64,000 nucleotides of DNA, taken from contig NZ_CP073581.1 in the NCBI RefSeq assembly GCF_018200035.1, positions 1,794,501 to 1,858,500 of the forward strand. The letters are read 5' to 3'. Positions 9,583 to 21,792 of this stretch are shown here, piece by piece. Made by a program: the position numbers and the translations under genes. Every line of letters begins with the position of its first letter. Within the stretch, counting starts at the first letter, position 1. This stretch comes from Sulfitobacter albidus (GTDB lineage: Bacteria; Pseudomonadota; Alphaproteobacteria; Rhodobacterales; Rhodobacteraceae). A model generated the notes under the pieces. The model did no database searches. It was not told the DNA's origin and saw only the letters and a program-made list of their open reading frames with translations.

Positions 9583-11225
9583 TCAGGCGCTCAGCAGTGC
9601 GCGGGCCGCCTCGCGGGCGGCATCGGTGATCTGGTCGCCCGCGACCATGCGCGCGACCTCGTCGATGCGCGCAGCAGCATCCAGCGGCACCACATCGGTG
9701 CGCGTCATCCCCTTTGTCACCGATTTCTCCACCCGCCAGTGATGCGCGCCAAGGGCAGCCACCTGCGGCGAGTGCGTGACGACCAACACCTGCCCCGCCT
9801 GCGCGATGGAGGCCAGCCGGCGCCCAACGGCATCCGCCGTCGCCCCGCCCACGCCACGATCAATTTCGTCGAATATCAGCGTGAGGCCGGTCTGGTGTTG
9901 CGTCAGGCACACCTTGAGCGCGAGCAGAAAGCGCGACAGCTCCCCGCCCGAGGCGATCTTGTTAAGTGGTCCGGCGGGGGCGCCGGGATTGGTGGCCACG
10001 GTAAAGGTCACCGCGTCGGCACCCTCCGGGCCGGGGCTCTCGGGGGTGATCTGGGTGGCGAAGACCGCGCGCTCCATCTTGAGCGGCGCCAGCTCCGCGC
10101 TTACCGCCTTGTCGAGCCGGGTCGCCGCCTTGCCCCGCGCAGCACTCAGAGCCTCGGCGGCGGCGGCATAGGCGTCCTCGGCCTGACGCACCTCCGCCTC
10201 AAGCCGCGCGAGCGCCGCGTCGCCCGCGTCCAGCGTGCCGAGCTTGTCGCGCAGCGTCCCGGCAAAGCCCGCCAGCGCGTCGGGCATGACATCATGCTTG
10301 CGCGCAAGCGCCCGGATCGCAAACAGCCGTTCCTCGGTGTCCTCCAGCTCCGCTGCGTCAAAGCTCATGGCCTCGATCGCGCGCACCACACCGTCCATCG
10401 CCGTGTCCAGTTCGATCATGGATCGGTTGAGCGCGGCCATGGGTTCTTCCAGCGCGCCCTCGGCCCGGCCGGCGGCCCCGTCGAGCCAGCGCAGCGCGTC
10501 CGCCAGCCGCGCCTCGGCGCCCTGCTGGCCCATCGCCTCATAGGCGTTCACGACATCTTCGCGGATCTTCTCGGCGGCCTGCATCTGGCGGCGGCGGGTG
10601 TCCAGCTGCGCCTCCTCGCCCTCCTGCGGGTCCAGCTTGTCGAGCTCGGCCACGGCGTAACGCAGGAATTCCTCCTCGGCGCGGATCTCTTCCTGTGCGG
10701 TCCGCGCGGCCTCCAGCGCCTTGCGCGCCGCCGCGCGGGCGGTCCACGCCTTGCGGGTGGGCCCCAGATCGATGCCACCGTAGGCATCGAGGATCGCGCG
10801 ATGCCCGCGCGGGTTCAGCAGACCGCGGTCGTCGTGCTGGCCGTGCAGCTCCACCAGGGTCTCCGACAGCTGTCGCAGCACCTCGCCCGAGCAGCGCCGG
10901 TCGTTGACCCACGCGGTCTTGCGCCCCTCGGCGGTGTTGATACGCCGCAGGATCAGCTCATCCCCGCCGGGCAGCCCGGCCTCTTCGAGCACCGCGTGGG
11001 CCGGGTGACCGTCGGGCAGATCGAACCACGCGGTCACCTCGCCCTGCGCGGCCCCTTGCCGGACCAGATCGGCGCGCCCCCGCCACCCCAGCACAAAGCC
11101 CAGCGAATCCAGCAGGATCGACTTCCCTGCCCCGTCTCACCTGTCAGCACGTTCAGACCCGGCTGGAACGCGAGTTCCAACCGCTCGATGATGAGCATGT
11201 CCGAGATGTCCAATCCGCGCAGCAT
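9583..11225 (-). CDS. recN: DNA repair protein RecN (frame broken by one missing base)
   Basis: RecN is an SMC-like ATPase used in double-strand-break repair. The N-terminal 30 residues (from MLRGLDISDMLIIERLEL at 11225) and the remaining ~500 residues lie in different frames. The shift falls in the run of four C at 11130-11133: one more base restores the P-loop GETGAGKS and a 547-residue protein. Other features are the long coiled coil, the signature-like SGGELSRFLLALK, and the Walker B LIFDEIDRGVGG. It is the last gene of the minus-strand cluster after bamD. As sequenced the protein would be inactive; a homopolymer sequencing error is the likeliest cause. Confidence 0.9.
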
Positions 11226-11252
11226 CGGCCTATCCTGTGGGGGGCTGCGGGG

Positions 11253-12125
11253 TTACAGCCATTCGCCCTTGATCGTCTGGCGGTAAATGGCCGACAGCCA
11301 GTTGTTGCCAAGGCTCTTGAGCTCCAGCCCCCGACCGGTCAGCAGCTTGTAGCTGTCCTCGTACCACTCGGTCGACTGGTAGTTATAGCCCAGGATCGCG
11401 CCGGCCGTCTGTGCCTCTTCGGTGAGGCCAAGGCTCAGATATGCCTCAACCAGCCGATGCAGCGCCTCTGCGGTGTGGGTCGTGGTCTGGAATTCCTCGA
11501 CCACGACGCGGAAACGGTTGATCGCGGCGGTATAGTGATCGCGGCGCAGGTAGTAGCGCCCGATCTCCATCTCCTTGCCCGCAAGATGGTCGAACGCGAG
11601 ATCGAATTTCAGGATCGACGAGCGCGCGTATTCGCTCTCGGGATAGCGCTCAATCACCTGACGCAAGGATTGCAACGCCTGAAAGGTCAGCCCCTGATCG
11701 CGGCCCACATCGTCGATCTGATCGTAATAGCTGAGCGCCAGCAGGTAGGACGCATAGGCCGCATCGTCATCGTCTGGGTAGAAATCGATGAAGCGTTGCG
11801 CGGCTGAGCGGCTGTTGGGATAATCTGCATCCTGATGATAGGCAAACGCCTGCATGATCAACGCGCGCTTGGCCCATTCGGAATAGGGGTACAGCCGCTC
11901 GATCTCCGCGAAATAGAACGCACCTTCGGCGGGGCGTCTGCGGTTCAGCTCGAATTCGCCGCGTTCGAAAATCTGTTCGGGCGAATATGTCTCAAGCGGG
12001 ATTTCCTGCGGGTTGAACAGGTTATTGGTCACAAGACCGGCGTTGCGGTTCCCGCCGCACGCGGCCAGCGTGCCGACCAGAACCAGCGTCATGGACAGAC
12101 GTGTTGCCCTTCCCCCAAAACCCAT
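11253..12125 (-). CDS. bamD: Outer-membrane assembly lipoprotein BamD
   Basis: This 290-residue lipoprotein is part of the BAM complex that folds beta-barrel proteins into the outer membrane. A signal peptide ends in the lipobox GTLAAC (Cys about residue 23), followed by tetratricopeptide-type helices with the BamD hallmark AEIERLYPYSEWAKRAL and repeated Y-P segments. It lies 27 bp upstream of recN and downstream of lpxC in the same orientation, the usual alphaproteobacterial order at the end of the dcw cluster. Confidence 0.95.
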   Translation of the reverse strand: MGFGGRATRLSMTLVLVGTLAACGGNRNAGLVTNNLFNPQEIPLETYSPEQIFERGEFELNRRRPAEGAFYFAEIERLYPYSEWAKRALIMQAFAYHQDADYPNSRSAAQRFIDFYPDDDDAAYASYLLALSYYDQIDDVGRDQGLTFQALQSLRQVIERYPESEYARSSILKFDLAFDHLAGKEMEIGRYYLRRDHYTAAINRFRVVVEEFQTTTHTAEALHRLVEAYLSLGLTEEAQTAGAILGYNYQSTEWYEDSYKLLTGRGLELKSLGNNWLSAIYRQTIKGEWL

Positions 12126-12236
12126 TTCCGGTATCCCCTGTTCACATCCCGCTTTGACCGTCTTAGGGTCTCATGGCCCCGTTGACCATGGTGTTACCAC
12201 AATAAAGCGGGTTGCCAAATGCCGATTTGGTGTGCG

Positions 12237-13190
12237 TCAGGCGACGGCGGGGATCTCACCCCAGTGCAGGCCGTGACCGGGCAGCCGGGCGGCCATGTCG
12301 CCGGTGCATTCCACAAGGCGAACCGCGCCTTCTTGCGCAAAAAGCGCGCGCAGCAGCGTGTTGGTCAGCGAGTGGCCCGCACGCACGCCGGTGTAGTGGC
12401 CCAGCAGCGGCGCACCGGCCAGCGCCAGATCGCCCAGGGCGTCCAGCATCTTGTGGCGCACGGGCTCGTCGCCGTGGCGCAGGCCACCCGGGCTCAGCAC
12501 CGCGTCACCGTCGAACACGACCGCGTTTTCGCCGGATTGCCCGCCAAGGGCCAGACCGTTGGCCTGCATTGCCTCCACATCCGCCTGGCGGCAGAAGGTG
12601 CGGCTGTCGCAAAGCTCCCGCGCGAAAGAGCCGTTGTTCATCACCAGCGATTTGGTCTGGCGACCGATTGCCGCATCGGCAAATTCGATTTCGAAATCAA
12701 TGCGCAGCGTGTTGCTGGGTTTAATCGTGGCCACGGCATCGCCATCGCGCACGGTCACTTCCTTGAGCACTTCGAAGGCCATTACGGGGGCGGCCTGCGG
12801 CTGCACACCCGTCGCCATGATACCCCGCACGAAAGGCGCGGAGGAGCCATCGAGGATCGGCACTTCAGGGCCATCGAGATCAATAACCGCGTTGTGTACC
12901 CCGCATCCCGCGAGGGCCGCCATCAGATGCTCAACGGTGGAGACTTCCAAACCGGTGTTGTTGCGCAGTTTTGTGCACAGCGGCGAGCGGTTGACCGCAT
13001 CCCACCGCGCGGGGATCATGCGCTGACCCACGGCCACGTCGGTACGTTTGAACCAGATGCCGCTGCCCACGGGGGCAGGACGAACTGTCGCCGTTGCGGG
13101 CTGGCCGGAATGCAGGCCAATCCCTGCAAAGCTGATCGCTGTTTTCACGGTTGTCTGCACGACGGTATCCTCGGGTTGATTCAAGTTCAC
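12237..13190 (-). CDS. lpxC: UDP-3-O-acyl-N-acetylglucosamine deacetylase
   Basis: LpxC catalyses the committed, zinc-dependent step of lipid A synthesis. The 317-residue protein shows the zinc ligands H88 (STVEHLMAAL), H246 and D250 (RHKMLDALGD), and the catalytic H273. The N-terminus TTVKTAISFAGIGLHSG is typical. It lies downstream of ftsZ behind a terminator, and about 130 bp of upstream sequence probably carries its own promoter. The next gene, bamD, starts 111 bp beyond its stop. Length is normal. Confidence 0.96.
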   Translation of the reverse strand: MNLNQPEDTVVQTTVKTAISFAGIGLHSGQPATATVRPAPVGSGIWFKRTDVAVGQRMIPARWDAVNRSPLCTKLRNNTGLEVSTVEHLMAALAGCGVHNAVIDLDGPEVPILDGSSAPFVRGIMATGVQPQAAPVMAFEVLKEVTVRDGDAVATIKPSNTLRIDFEIEFADAAIGRQTKSLVMNNGSFARELCDSRTFCRQADVEAMQANGLALGGQSGENAVVFDGDAVLSPGGLRHGDEPVRHKMLDALGDLALAGAPLLGHYTGVRAGHSLTNTLLRALFAQEGAVRLVECTGDMAARLPGHGLHWGEIPAVA

Positions 13191-13314
13191 GCTTGATTAA
13201 CCCTTAGATACGGGGGTGGTTGCCACCGGACAATTCAATCATTGCTACGGGCTGAAACATGTCTGTCACAAATGGGCGCATGCCTGCCATACCTATTGCA
13301 ACCCTTTGATATGA

Positions 13315-13342
13315 AACGGAAAGAGCCGCCCGAAGGCGGCTC
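13315..13342 (-). terminator. Terminator after ftsZ
   Basis: On the minus strand an 8-bp GC-rich stem GAGCCGCC/GGCGGCTC (13335-13342 and 13323-13330) with a TTCG tetraloop is followed by a short T-rich tail (TTTCCGTTT). It sits 24 bp after the ftsZ stop and separates ftsZ from lpxC. Confidence 0.8.
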
Positions 13343-13365
13343 TCAACATCACGTGATCGGTGTGA

Positions 13366-15045
13366 TTAATTTGCCTGGCGACGCAGGAACGCGGGGATTT
13401 CGATGCGTTCCTGATCGGGATCGGGCTCCTGGCGCGGCTGAGGGGCCGCTTGCTGCGTTGCCTGCATCGGCGGCTGCTGACGGGGCGGCTGCGGTACGGG
13501 GCGCGCCTGACCTTCGGCCTCCTGCGCACCGGTCATGCGGTTGATCAGCGAGTTGATGCCAAAGCGAGGGCGCTCACCCCCCTGCCCTGCCTGCGCGGCG
13601 GGTTGCTGGGGCTGCGGCTGGGCCGCACGCGGTGCGGGCGCAGGTGCTGCCGCAGGCGCGGGATTGGCCCGCTGTGCCGCAGCGCGCAGACGCGCCATCG
13701 CTTCGGGCGACGGGGTGCCTGGTGTGGGCGCACGGGGCGCGACAAAGGCCTCGGGCTGCGCTTCGATTTCTTCGACTTCGGGCGCTTCGGCCTCCTCGTG
13801 CGTGTAGGCCGGGGGCGGCAGATCGTCCGCCTGCTGCTCTGCGCGCGCCTCGCGACGCTCAAAGAACATGTCGCGCTGTTCTTCCGCGCGGGTCTGCTGG
13901 CGTGCGGGTGCTTCGTCAAAGAAGCTTGGCGTCGCTTCGGCCTCTTCCTCGTATTCGGTCTGCGCGGCAACCGGCGCAGGCGCTGGCGCCGGTGCCTCGA
14001 CGGGCGCTTCCTCGCGCGCTTCGTGCACCAGCGGAGCCGACATCGAACGACGCGGCAGCGGCACATCGCCGGTTTTCTCGAGCGCGTCGATGCCGGTGGC
14101 CACAACGCTGACGCGCATCATGCCACCCAGCGACGCGTCCATGGTGGAGCCGACGATGATATTCGCCTCGGGGTCGACTTCCTCGCGGATGCGGTTGGCC
14201 GCCTCGTCGAGTTCGAACAGGGTCAGATCGTCGCCGCCCGTGATGTTGATCAGCACGCCCTTGGCGCCGCGCAGCGAGATTTCGTCGAGAAGCGGGTTCG
14301 CGATGGCCTTCTCGGCGGCCTGAACCGCGCGATCCTCGCCCTCGGCCTCGCCGGTGCCCATCATCGCCTTGCCCATCTCGTCCATCACGGCGCGCACATC
14401 GGCAAAGTCGAGGTTGATGAGGCCCGGACGCACCATCAGGTCGGTCACGCCTTTGACCCCTTGATAAAGCACGTCATCGGCCAGGCTGAACGCCTCGGTG
14501 AATGTGGTTTTCTCTGTCGCGATGCGGAACAGGTTCTGGTTGGGAATGATGATCAGCGTATCGACGACCTTTTGCAGGGCTTCGACACCCTCTTCGGCCT
14601 GTTTCATGCGCTTGGCGCCCTCAAACTGGAAGGGCTTGGTCACGACGCCGACGGTCAGCACGCCCAACTCGCGCGCGGCCTGCGCGATGATCGGTGCGGC
14701 CCCGGTGCCGGTGCCTCCGCCCATACCGGCGGTGATGAAACACATGTGCGCGCCCGCCAGATGGTCGACGATCTGCTCAATGCTTTCCTCGGCGGCGGCG
14801 GCGCCGACGCTGGCGCGCGCGCCCGCGCCCAGACCTTCGGTGACCTTGATGCCCAGCTGCACGCGGTTGTCAGACTTCGCCTGCTGCAGTGCCTGAGCGT
14901 CCGTATTGGCGACGACAAACTCAACCCCGTCGAGTTCTTTCTCGATCATGTTGTTGACGGCATTGCCGCCCGCGCCGCCGACACCGAACACGGTGATACG
15001 TGGTTTAAGATCGTCCTGTCCCGGCATCGAAAGATTCAAGGTCAT
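13366..15045 (-). CDS. ftsZ: Cell division GTPase FtsZ
   Basis: FtsZ is the tubulin homologue that forms the division ring. The 559-residue protein has the GTPase domain at about 1-320, with the tubulin signature GGGTGTG inside [12 protein letters not shown], and the T7-type loop region. A very long Pro/Ala/Glu/Gln-rich linker (about 325-545) follows, then the conserved membrane-anchor binding tail [12 protein letters not shown]. The extended linker is characteristic of alphaproteobacteria. The ATG at 15045 (MTLNLSM) is preferred over an upstream in-frame codon at 15072. A 171-bp gap to ftsA probably contains a dedicated promoter. Confidence 0.97.
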   Translation of the reverse strand: MTLNLSMPGQDDLKPRITVFGVGGAGGNAVNNMIEKELDGVEFVVANTDAQALQQAKSDNRVQLGIKVTEGLGAGARASVGAAAAEESIEQIVDHLAGAHMCFITAGMGGGTGTGAAPIIAQAARELGVLTVGVVTKPFQFEGAKRMKQAEEGVEALQKVVDTLIIIPNQNLFRIATEKTTFTEAFSLADDVLYQGVKGVTDLMVRPGLINLDFADVRAVMDEMGKAMMGTGEAEGEDRAVQAAEKAIANPLLDEISLRGAKGVLINITGGDDLTLFELDEAANRIREEVDPEANIIVGSTMDASLGGMMRVSVVATGIDALEKTGDVPLPRRSMSAPLVHEAREEAPVEAPAPAPAPVAAQTEYEEEAEATPSFFDEAPARQQTRAEEQRDMFFERREARAEQQADDLPPPAYTHEEAEAPEVEEIEAQPEAFVAPRAPTPGTPSPEAMARLRAAAQRANPAPAAAPAPAPRAAQPQPQQPAAQAGQGGERPRFGINSLINRMTGAQEAEGQARPVPQPPRQQPPMQATQQAAPQPRQEPDPDQERIEIPAFLRRQAN

Positions 15046-15216
15046 CGCTATTCCGCCTGTGTTTGCCCGCACCGCGCGGGTCTATTTTCCCAATATTTCG
15101 TTAATTCTAGACGTCTGCGCGTCCATCGTCACGTGAAAAAGCCTCTTTCACCCCTAAATATGGGCAGTTTTTTGCCGGTTTCACCGGTATTTCGCCCCTC
15201 ACACCGCATCTTGCGT

Positions 15217-16543
15217 CTACCAGTTATCCCGAAACCATTTCACCGCCCGTTTGAGCGACCGCGCGGGATAGCGATCGGCGGGGATGTCAAAGTCCCACCA
15301 TTCGTCCTGCGGATTCGCTGCCAGCAGCGCCAGACCCACGGCCGAGGAAAAGCTGGGCCCCGTCGCCGCCTGTGGTAGACCGTGCACGCGCAGCGGCCGC
15401 CCCAGCCGCACCTGCTGGCCCAGGATCTTGCTCGCCAGCCCGTCAAGGCCCGGGATCTGGCTGGCACCTCCGGTCAGCACGATCTTCTGGCTGGGCAGAT
15501 GGTCGAAACCTGCGGCGTCCAGACGGGCGCGGACCTCTTCGAAAATTTCCTCGACGCGCGGGCGCATGATGCCGATCAGCTCCGCGCGCGAAGCGGTGCG
15601 GCGGTCGTGCTCGAAATCGCCGGTCTCGCCGCCGATCTCGATCATCTCGCGGTCGTCCATGCCCGTGGCCTGCACCCCGCCGTAGAAAGTCTTGATCCGT
15701 TCGGCGTTGGCCGTGGGCACCTGCAGCCCCATCGAAATATCGCCGGTGACGTGATCGCCGCCCATGCGGATGCTGTCGGCGTAGATCATGTGTTTCTTGA
15801 TAAAGATCGACACGCTGGTCGCCCCGCCGCCCAGATCGATGCAGGCGGCGCCAAGCTCCTGCTCGTCCTCGACAAGGCTCGACATGCCGGAGACGTAGGC
15901 GCTGCTGGCGATGCCCGCGAGTTCCAGATCGCAGCGTTTGATGCAATACGCCAGATGCTGCACGGCGGCGGCATCGACGGTCACCATGTGCAGATCAACG
16001 CTCAATTCATTGCCCAGCTGGCCGCGCGGGTCGATCAGCCCGGTGCGGTGGTCGAGCGAGAAATTCACCGGCTGCGCGTGCAGCACCTCGCGCCCCTCGC
16101 CGTATTCGGGCACATCGCAGGAGGCCAGCACGCGGGCCACATCATCCTCGCTGACGGTCTGATCTTCCAGCGTGACCGCCGCATCGAGCCCGTAGGAGCG
16201 CGGCTCCGCCCCCGCAAAACACGCGATCACGTGATCCACGCGGATGCCCGCCATCTTTTGCGCGGCCTGAAGGGCGGTGCGAATGGCGCGCTCCGTCTCT
16301 TGCATCGCGGCGATTTCGCCGAACCGCACCCCGCGAGAGCGTGTCGTGGCCGCCCCGATCACCCGAAAGCCCGACTGCCCTGCGAGCGATCCGATCTCCC
16401 CGTCCTCACCCAGCTTGCCCGAGCCGTCAAAGCGCAGCACCAGCGCCGCGATTTTCGAGCTGCCCACGTCGAGAATGGCAACCACCCCGCGCTGCATCGC
16501 CAATTTGCGCATCTGCCGCATGGTGCGCTGACTGTTGTAGAGA

Positions 16544-16551
<8 letters not shown>
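15217..16551 (-). CDS. ftsA: Cell division protein FtsA
   Basis: FtsA is the actin-like ATPase that tethers FtsZ to the membrane. The 444-residue protein contains the phosphate-1 motif ILDVGSSKIAALV, the 1C/SHS2 region, the DLGGGATSVSIF phosphate-2 motif and the LTGGASQIPGL adenosine motif. It ends in a basic, aromatic amphipathic helix (RAVKWFRDNW) that would insert into the inner membrane. The start at 16551 overlaps the ftsQ stop by 8 bp, so the two are translationally coupled. Confidence 0.96.
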
Positions 16552-18344
<1,793 letters not shown>

Positions 18345-18432
18345 ACCCTTGTGCCTTCAATGTCCCGGACCTTTTCGGCCCATTCTTGTTATTGGCGCCG
18401 CTTTTGCGCGGCTTTGCCCCGGCGTGAAACGA

Positions 18433-19349
18433 TTATTTTTGGCCCACGCGCATGATTTCCCACTCTAGCGTGATACCGCGGGAATCGTAAACCTTTTTTC
18501 GCACGTCCTCGCCCAGTCCTTCGAGGTCTGCTGCAGTGGCCCCGCCGGCGTTGATCAGGAAATTGGCGTGTTTGGGCGACATCTGCGCGCCACCGCGCAT
18601 GGCCCCCTTCATCCCCGCCTCTTCGATCAGCTTCCACGCCTTGAGATCGTGCACATCGTCCGCCCTGCCCGTCGAGCTGAAGCCCGCCGGATTGCGGAAC
18701 GTCGAGCCCGCGCTGCGGTCCTTTGTGGGTTGGGTCGCGTCGCGCTTGTCCAGTTGATCCTGCATCGCGGCGTGCAAATCCGCCGGGTCGCCCTCGGGCG
18801 GGGCGAACCACGCCTGCGTGATGACGGCGCCCTCGGGCAGATCGCTTTGCCGGTAGCGGAAATTCATCTGATCGCGGGTGAAACTGGCGCGCGATCCGTC
18901 CCGCAGCACGGCGTGCACTTCGATCAGATGATCCTCGGTATAGCGGCCGTAGCAGCCCGCGTTCATGCGTACCGCCCCGCCGATGCTGCCGGGGATGGTG
19001 CGCAGAAACGCCAGATCCAGCCCCGCATCGGCAGATTTGCGTGCCACATGCGCGTCGAGTGCCGCCGCCCCGGCCAGCACCTGGCCCTCCCTCACATCAA
19101 TCTGGTTGAACCCCCGGCCCAGCCGGATCACCACCGCGCGCACCCCGCCGTCGCGCACGATCAGGTTCGATCCGACGCCCATGGGAAACACGTCCACATC
19201 ACCGGGCAGATGCGCCAGGAAGTGTTGCAGATCAGCGATATCGGCGGGCTGGAACAGGTAATCCGCGGGGCCCCCACGCGCAGCCACGTCAGATCCGACA
19301 GATCGCGCTGCGGCGTCAGCTTGCCGCGCACCTGCGGCAGGTCGCTCAT
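18433..19349 (-). CDS. murB: UDP-N-acetylenolpyruvoylglucosamine reductase MurB (frame broken by one missing base)
   Basis: MurB is the FAD-dependent reductase that makes UDP-MurNAc. The true start is the ATG at 19349 ([11 protein letters not shown]), overlapping the stop of the preceding small membrane gene by four bases. Residues up to TWLRVG are in one frame; [15 protein letters not shown] onward is in another. The break is at the run of five C at 19271-19275, and one more base gives a 305-residue protein. FAD-binding [28 protein letters not shown] and the catalytic [11 protein letters not shown] segment are intact. Confidence 0.93.
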
Positions 19350-19618
19350 TCCACGCGGCTTTCGTGCAGCGCGCGCATCAGCCGCCCGATCAGGAAGCCC
19401 AGCGCCAGTGCGCTGAAGGCATAGCACACCGCCGCCGCATGGGCGAACATCGCCGCCCCCTCGAACGGGTGCGCCCCAAGACCCACCACCATCCACGCGG
19501 TATTGAGGGCCATACCCCCAAACGCCACAACCGCGAACAGCCCGAACCGCCGGGCGTATCCGGCGTAGGCGCAGCCGAACATCCAGACAAACAGAACAAT
19601 TGCGAGGCTTGTATACAT
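19346..19618 (-). CDS. Small membrane protein of the murC-murB interval
   Basis: This 90-residue protein has about three hydrophobic helices ([39 protein letters not shown] and an [20 protein letters not shown] stretch) and a basic C-terminus. The stop overlaps the murB start (ATGA), showing translational coupling. I do not recognise a named family. Its position with the two DUF2484 genes suggests a shared membrane function linked to peptidoglycan synthesis, but that is inference from context only. Confidence 0.72.
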   Translation of the reverse strand: MYTSLAIVLFVWMFGCAYAGYARRFGLFAVVAFGGMALNTAWMVVGLGAHPFEGAAMFAHAAAVCYAFSALALGFLIGRLMRALHESRVE

Positions 19619-19623
19619 CGTGC

Positions 19624-19884
19624 TTACTCCACCACCGAATTGCGGCCCCGCCGGCGCAGCCAGCGGCCCAGATAGATCACCGGCCAGCGCAGTACCGAAC
19701 AGCCCGCCGCCAGCACCAAAAGACCCACCCAGGGCCCGTGCTGCAACACGGTGTAGCCCAGGATCGGGATGCCCACCGCAATCAGGATATAGGCGTTGCG
19801 CCAGTGGTAGTCCTTGCTTGGTGTCATGGCGATGATATTGGCCGTGACGGCCCAGAGGCAGACCAGCGTCAGCGAAAGGGTCAT
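19624..19884 (-). CDS. DUF2484 family membrane protein (copy 1)
   Basis: This 86-residue protein resembles the DUF2484 proteins that I associate with Rhodobacterales dcw clusters. It has two to three membrane helices, a central [18 protein letters not shown] segment and an Arg-rich C-terminus ([12 protein letters not shown]). Its start overlaps the stop of the second copy by four bases (19881-19884). The two copies align by eye over their full length (conserved M-P near residue 20, Q-x-G-W-x-x-x-L, R-x-P, R-rich end), so they look like a tandem duplication. Confidence 0.75.
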   Translation of the reverse strand: MTLSLTLVCLWAVTANIIAMTPSKDYHWRNAYILIAVGIPILGYTVLQHGPWVGLLVLAAGCSVLRWPVIYLGRWLRRRGRNSVVE

Positions 19885-20132
19885 TGCGGGATCTCCGGGT
19901 GCTCTCCGCGCAGCCGCGCCGCGATATAGCGCAGCGGGTTGCGGAACATTGAAACGAATGCGGCCAGCCCGAGGGCGGCATAGATCCAGCCCATCTGCAT
20001 CCCGATGGCGACAATCAGCACCGGGGCCGCGATCAGCAGCGCCACACCCGGCACGTATTGCCGCCGCATCGGCAGCATCGCCACGCCGGCCGAGGCGAAC
20101 ACCCAGCCGATGCAGAGCAACAAGAGCATCAT
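19881..20132 (-). CDS. DUF2484 family membrane protein (copy 2)
   Basis: This 83-residue hydrophobic protein (starting [20 protein letters not shown]) is similar in layout to its 86-residue neighbour: helix, basic turn MRRQY, two further helices, then FRNPLRYIAARLRGE. Both ends overlap neighbouring genes by four bases (20129-20132 and 19881-19884), an ATGA-type coupling. A second ATG directly follows the first. The function of DUF2484 is unknown; the location between murC and murB implies an envelope role. Confidence 0.75.
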   Translation of the reverse strand: MMLLLLCIGWVFASAGVAMLPMRRQYVPGVALLIAAPVLIVAIGMQMGWIYAALGLAAFVSMFRNPLRYIAARLRGEHPEIPQ

Positions 20133-20380
20133 GCGACGCGCTTGCGCAGATGGGTCACGCTCAGCGCCAGAAGCCAGCCCATCAGCACGCACAGCGGCAA
20201 CGCCACCATCAGGCCCGCAGCACTCATCCCGCCGGGGATCGTGCTGCCGGGCATCAACAGTTTCGGGCCAATGATGCCGCAGGTGACGGCCAGCCACCCC
20301 AGCAAGATCGGCTTGGCATAGAGGGCATTGACGGTGCCGGCCAACAGGCCAACCACAAAAGACAAGATCAAGGCGGTCAT
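20129..20380 (-). CDS. Small membrane protein following murC
   Basis: This 83-residue protein has about three predicted membrane helices ([52 protein letters not shown]) and ends LRKRVA. Its ATG overlaps the murC stop by four bases and its stop overlaps the next gene's start, so it is locked into the murC-murB translation chain. No family recognised. Confidence 0.72.
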   Translation of the reverse strand: MTALILSFVVGLLAGTVNALYAKPILLGWLAVTCGIIGPKLLMPGSTIPGGMSAAGLMVALPLCVLMGWLLALSVTHLRKRVA

Positions 20381-21792
20381 GCCGCTTCTCCTTTCAGGGC
20401 GCGCAGGGCATCGGGCAAGCCGTTGGCCCAGGCGCTGATTGTACCGGCCCCGAGGCAGACGACCATATCGCCGGGCCGCGCCTGTTCGGCGACGAGCCGG
20501 GCCAGATCCTCCGCATCCGCGACACGACGGGCGTGGCGGTGGCCGTGCTGGATCAGCCCGGCAACCAGGGCATCGCGGTCCGCCCCGGGGATCGGATCCT
20601 CTCCGGCGCCGTAGACGGGGGCGATCCCCACCACATCACAATCATTGAAACACGCACAGAATTCGTCGAAATGATGGCTAAGGCGTGAATACCGGTGCGG
20701 CTGGTGCACCGCGATGACCCGCCCCTCGGTCGCGTGACGCGCGGCCTTGAGCACCGCGGCAATCTCGACGGGGTGGTGGCCGTAGTCGTCGATGATCGTC
20801 ACGCCGTCGACCTCGCCCACGCGGGTAAAGCGCCGGTTCACCCCGCCGAAAGAGGCCAGTGCCGCGCGAATTTCCTCGCCCTTCATGCCCAGATGCCGCG
20901 CCACGGCGACCGCCGACAGCGCGTTCGAGACGTTGTGATCGCCGGGCATCGGCAGCGTGCAGCCCTCGATCACGATCTCCTCGGCCTGCAGGTGAATGTC
21001 GAAATGCGCCACGCCGCCCTTGTAGTGCAGCCCCACCGCACGCACGTCCGCCTGCGCGTTGAACCCGTAGGTGATGACGCGGCGGTCGGTGATCTTGCCC
21101 ACGAGGCTTTGCACCTCGGCGTTGTCGGTGCAGCACACCGCGACGCCGTAGAACGGGATGTTGGAGGTGAATTCCAGAAAGCCCCGGCGCAGGTTCTCGA
21201 TCGTGCCCCAGTGATCCATATGCTCTGGGTCGATGTTGGTCACGATGGCGATGGTCGCGGGCAGACGGTTGAACGTGCCGTCGCTCTCATCGGCCTCGAC
21301 GACCATCCACTCGCCCTCGCCCTTGCGCGCGTTCGAGCCGTAGGCGTGGATGATCCCGCCGTTGATGACCGTGGGATCGAATTTGCCGCCGTCCAGCAGG
21401 GCCGCGACCATGGTGGTCGTGGTCGTCTTGCCGTGCGTCCCCGCCACGGCCACGTTGGATTTCAGGCGCATCAGCTCTGCCAGCATCTCGGCCCGGCGCA
21501 CCACCGGCAGACCCCGCTCGCGCGCGGCGTCCAGTTCGGGATTGCCCGGTTTGATCGCGGAGGAGATCACGACGACCTGCGCGTGCTCGATATTCTGCGC
21601 CGCCTGCCCCTCGAATATCGTGGCGCCCAGCTCCGCCAGCCGCTGCGTGATTGGCGTGGATTTCAGATCGGACCCCTGCACCTGATAGCCGTGGTTGAGC
21701 AGCACTTCGGCGATGCCCGACATGCCGATGCCGCCAATGCCAACAAAATGAATGGCGCCCACGTCGAGGGGCAGTTTGGTGGCGGCGTTCAT
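20377..21792 (-). CDS. murC: UDP-N-acetylmuramate--L-alanine ligase
   Basis: MurC adds L-alanine to UDP-MurNAc with ATP hydrolysis. The 471-residue protein has the N-terminal UDP-binding glycine-rich [16 protein letters not shown], the ATP loop [10 protein letters not shown] (about 117-126), the [10 protein letters not shown] motif and the C-terminal ligase domain containing YGHHPVE and HQPHRYSR. The start overlaps the murG stop by four bases. It is full length and intact. Confidence 0.97.
   Translation of the reverse strand: MNAATKLPLDVGAIHFVGIGGIGMSGIAEVLLNHGYQVQGSDLKSTPITQRLAELGATIFEGQAAQNIEHAQVVVISSAIKPGNPELDAARERGLPVVRRAEMLAELMRLKSNVAVAGTHGKTTTTTMVAALLDGGKFDPTVINGGIIHAYGSNARKGEGEWMVVEADESDGTFNRLPATIAIVTNIDPEHMDHWGTIENLRRGFLEFTSNIPFYGVAVCCTDNAEVQSLVGKITDRRVITYGFNAQADVRAVGLHYKGGVAHFDIHLQAEEIVIEGCTLPMPGDHNVSNALSAVAVARHLGMKGEEIRAALASFGGVNRRFTRVGEVDGVTIIDDYGHHPVEIAAVLKAARHATEGRVIAVHQPHRYSRLSHHFDEFCACFNDCDVVGIAPVYGAGEDPIPGADRDALVAGLIQHGHRHARRVADAEDLARLVAEQARPGDMVVCLGAGTISAWANGLPDALRALKGEAA

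Noticed and set aside
13450..15378. 642-codon plus-strand frame opposite ftsZ
   Set aside because: Shadow of ftsZ; it spans the ftsZ-ftsA gap and has no recognisable domain.
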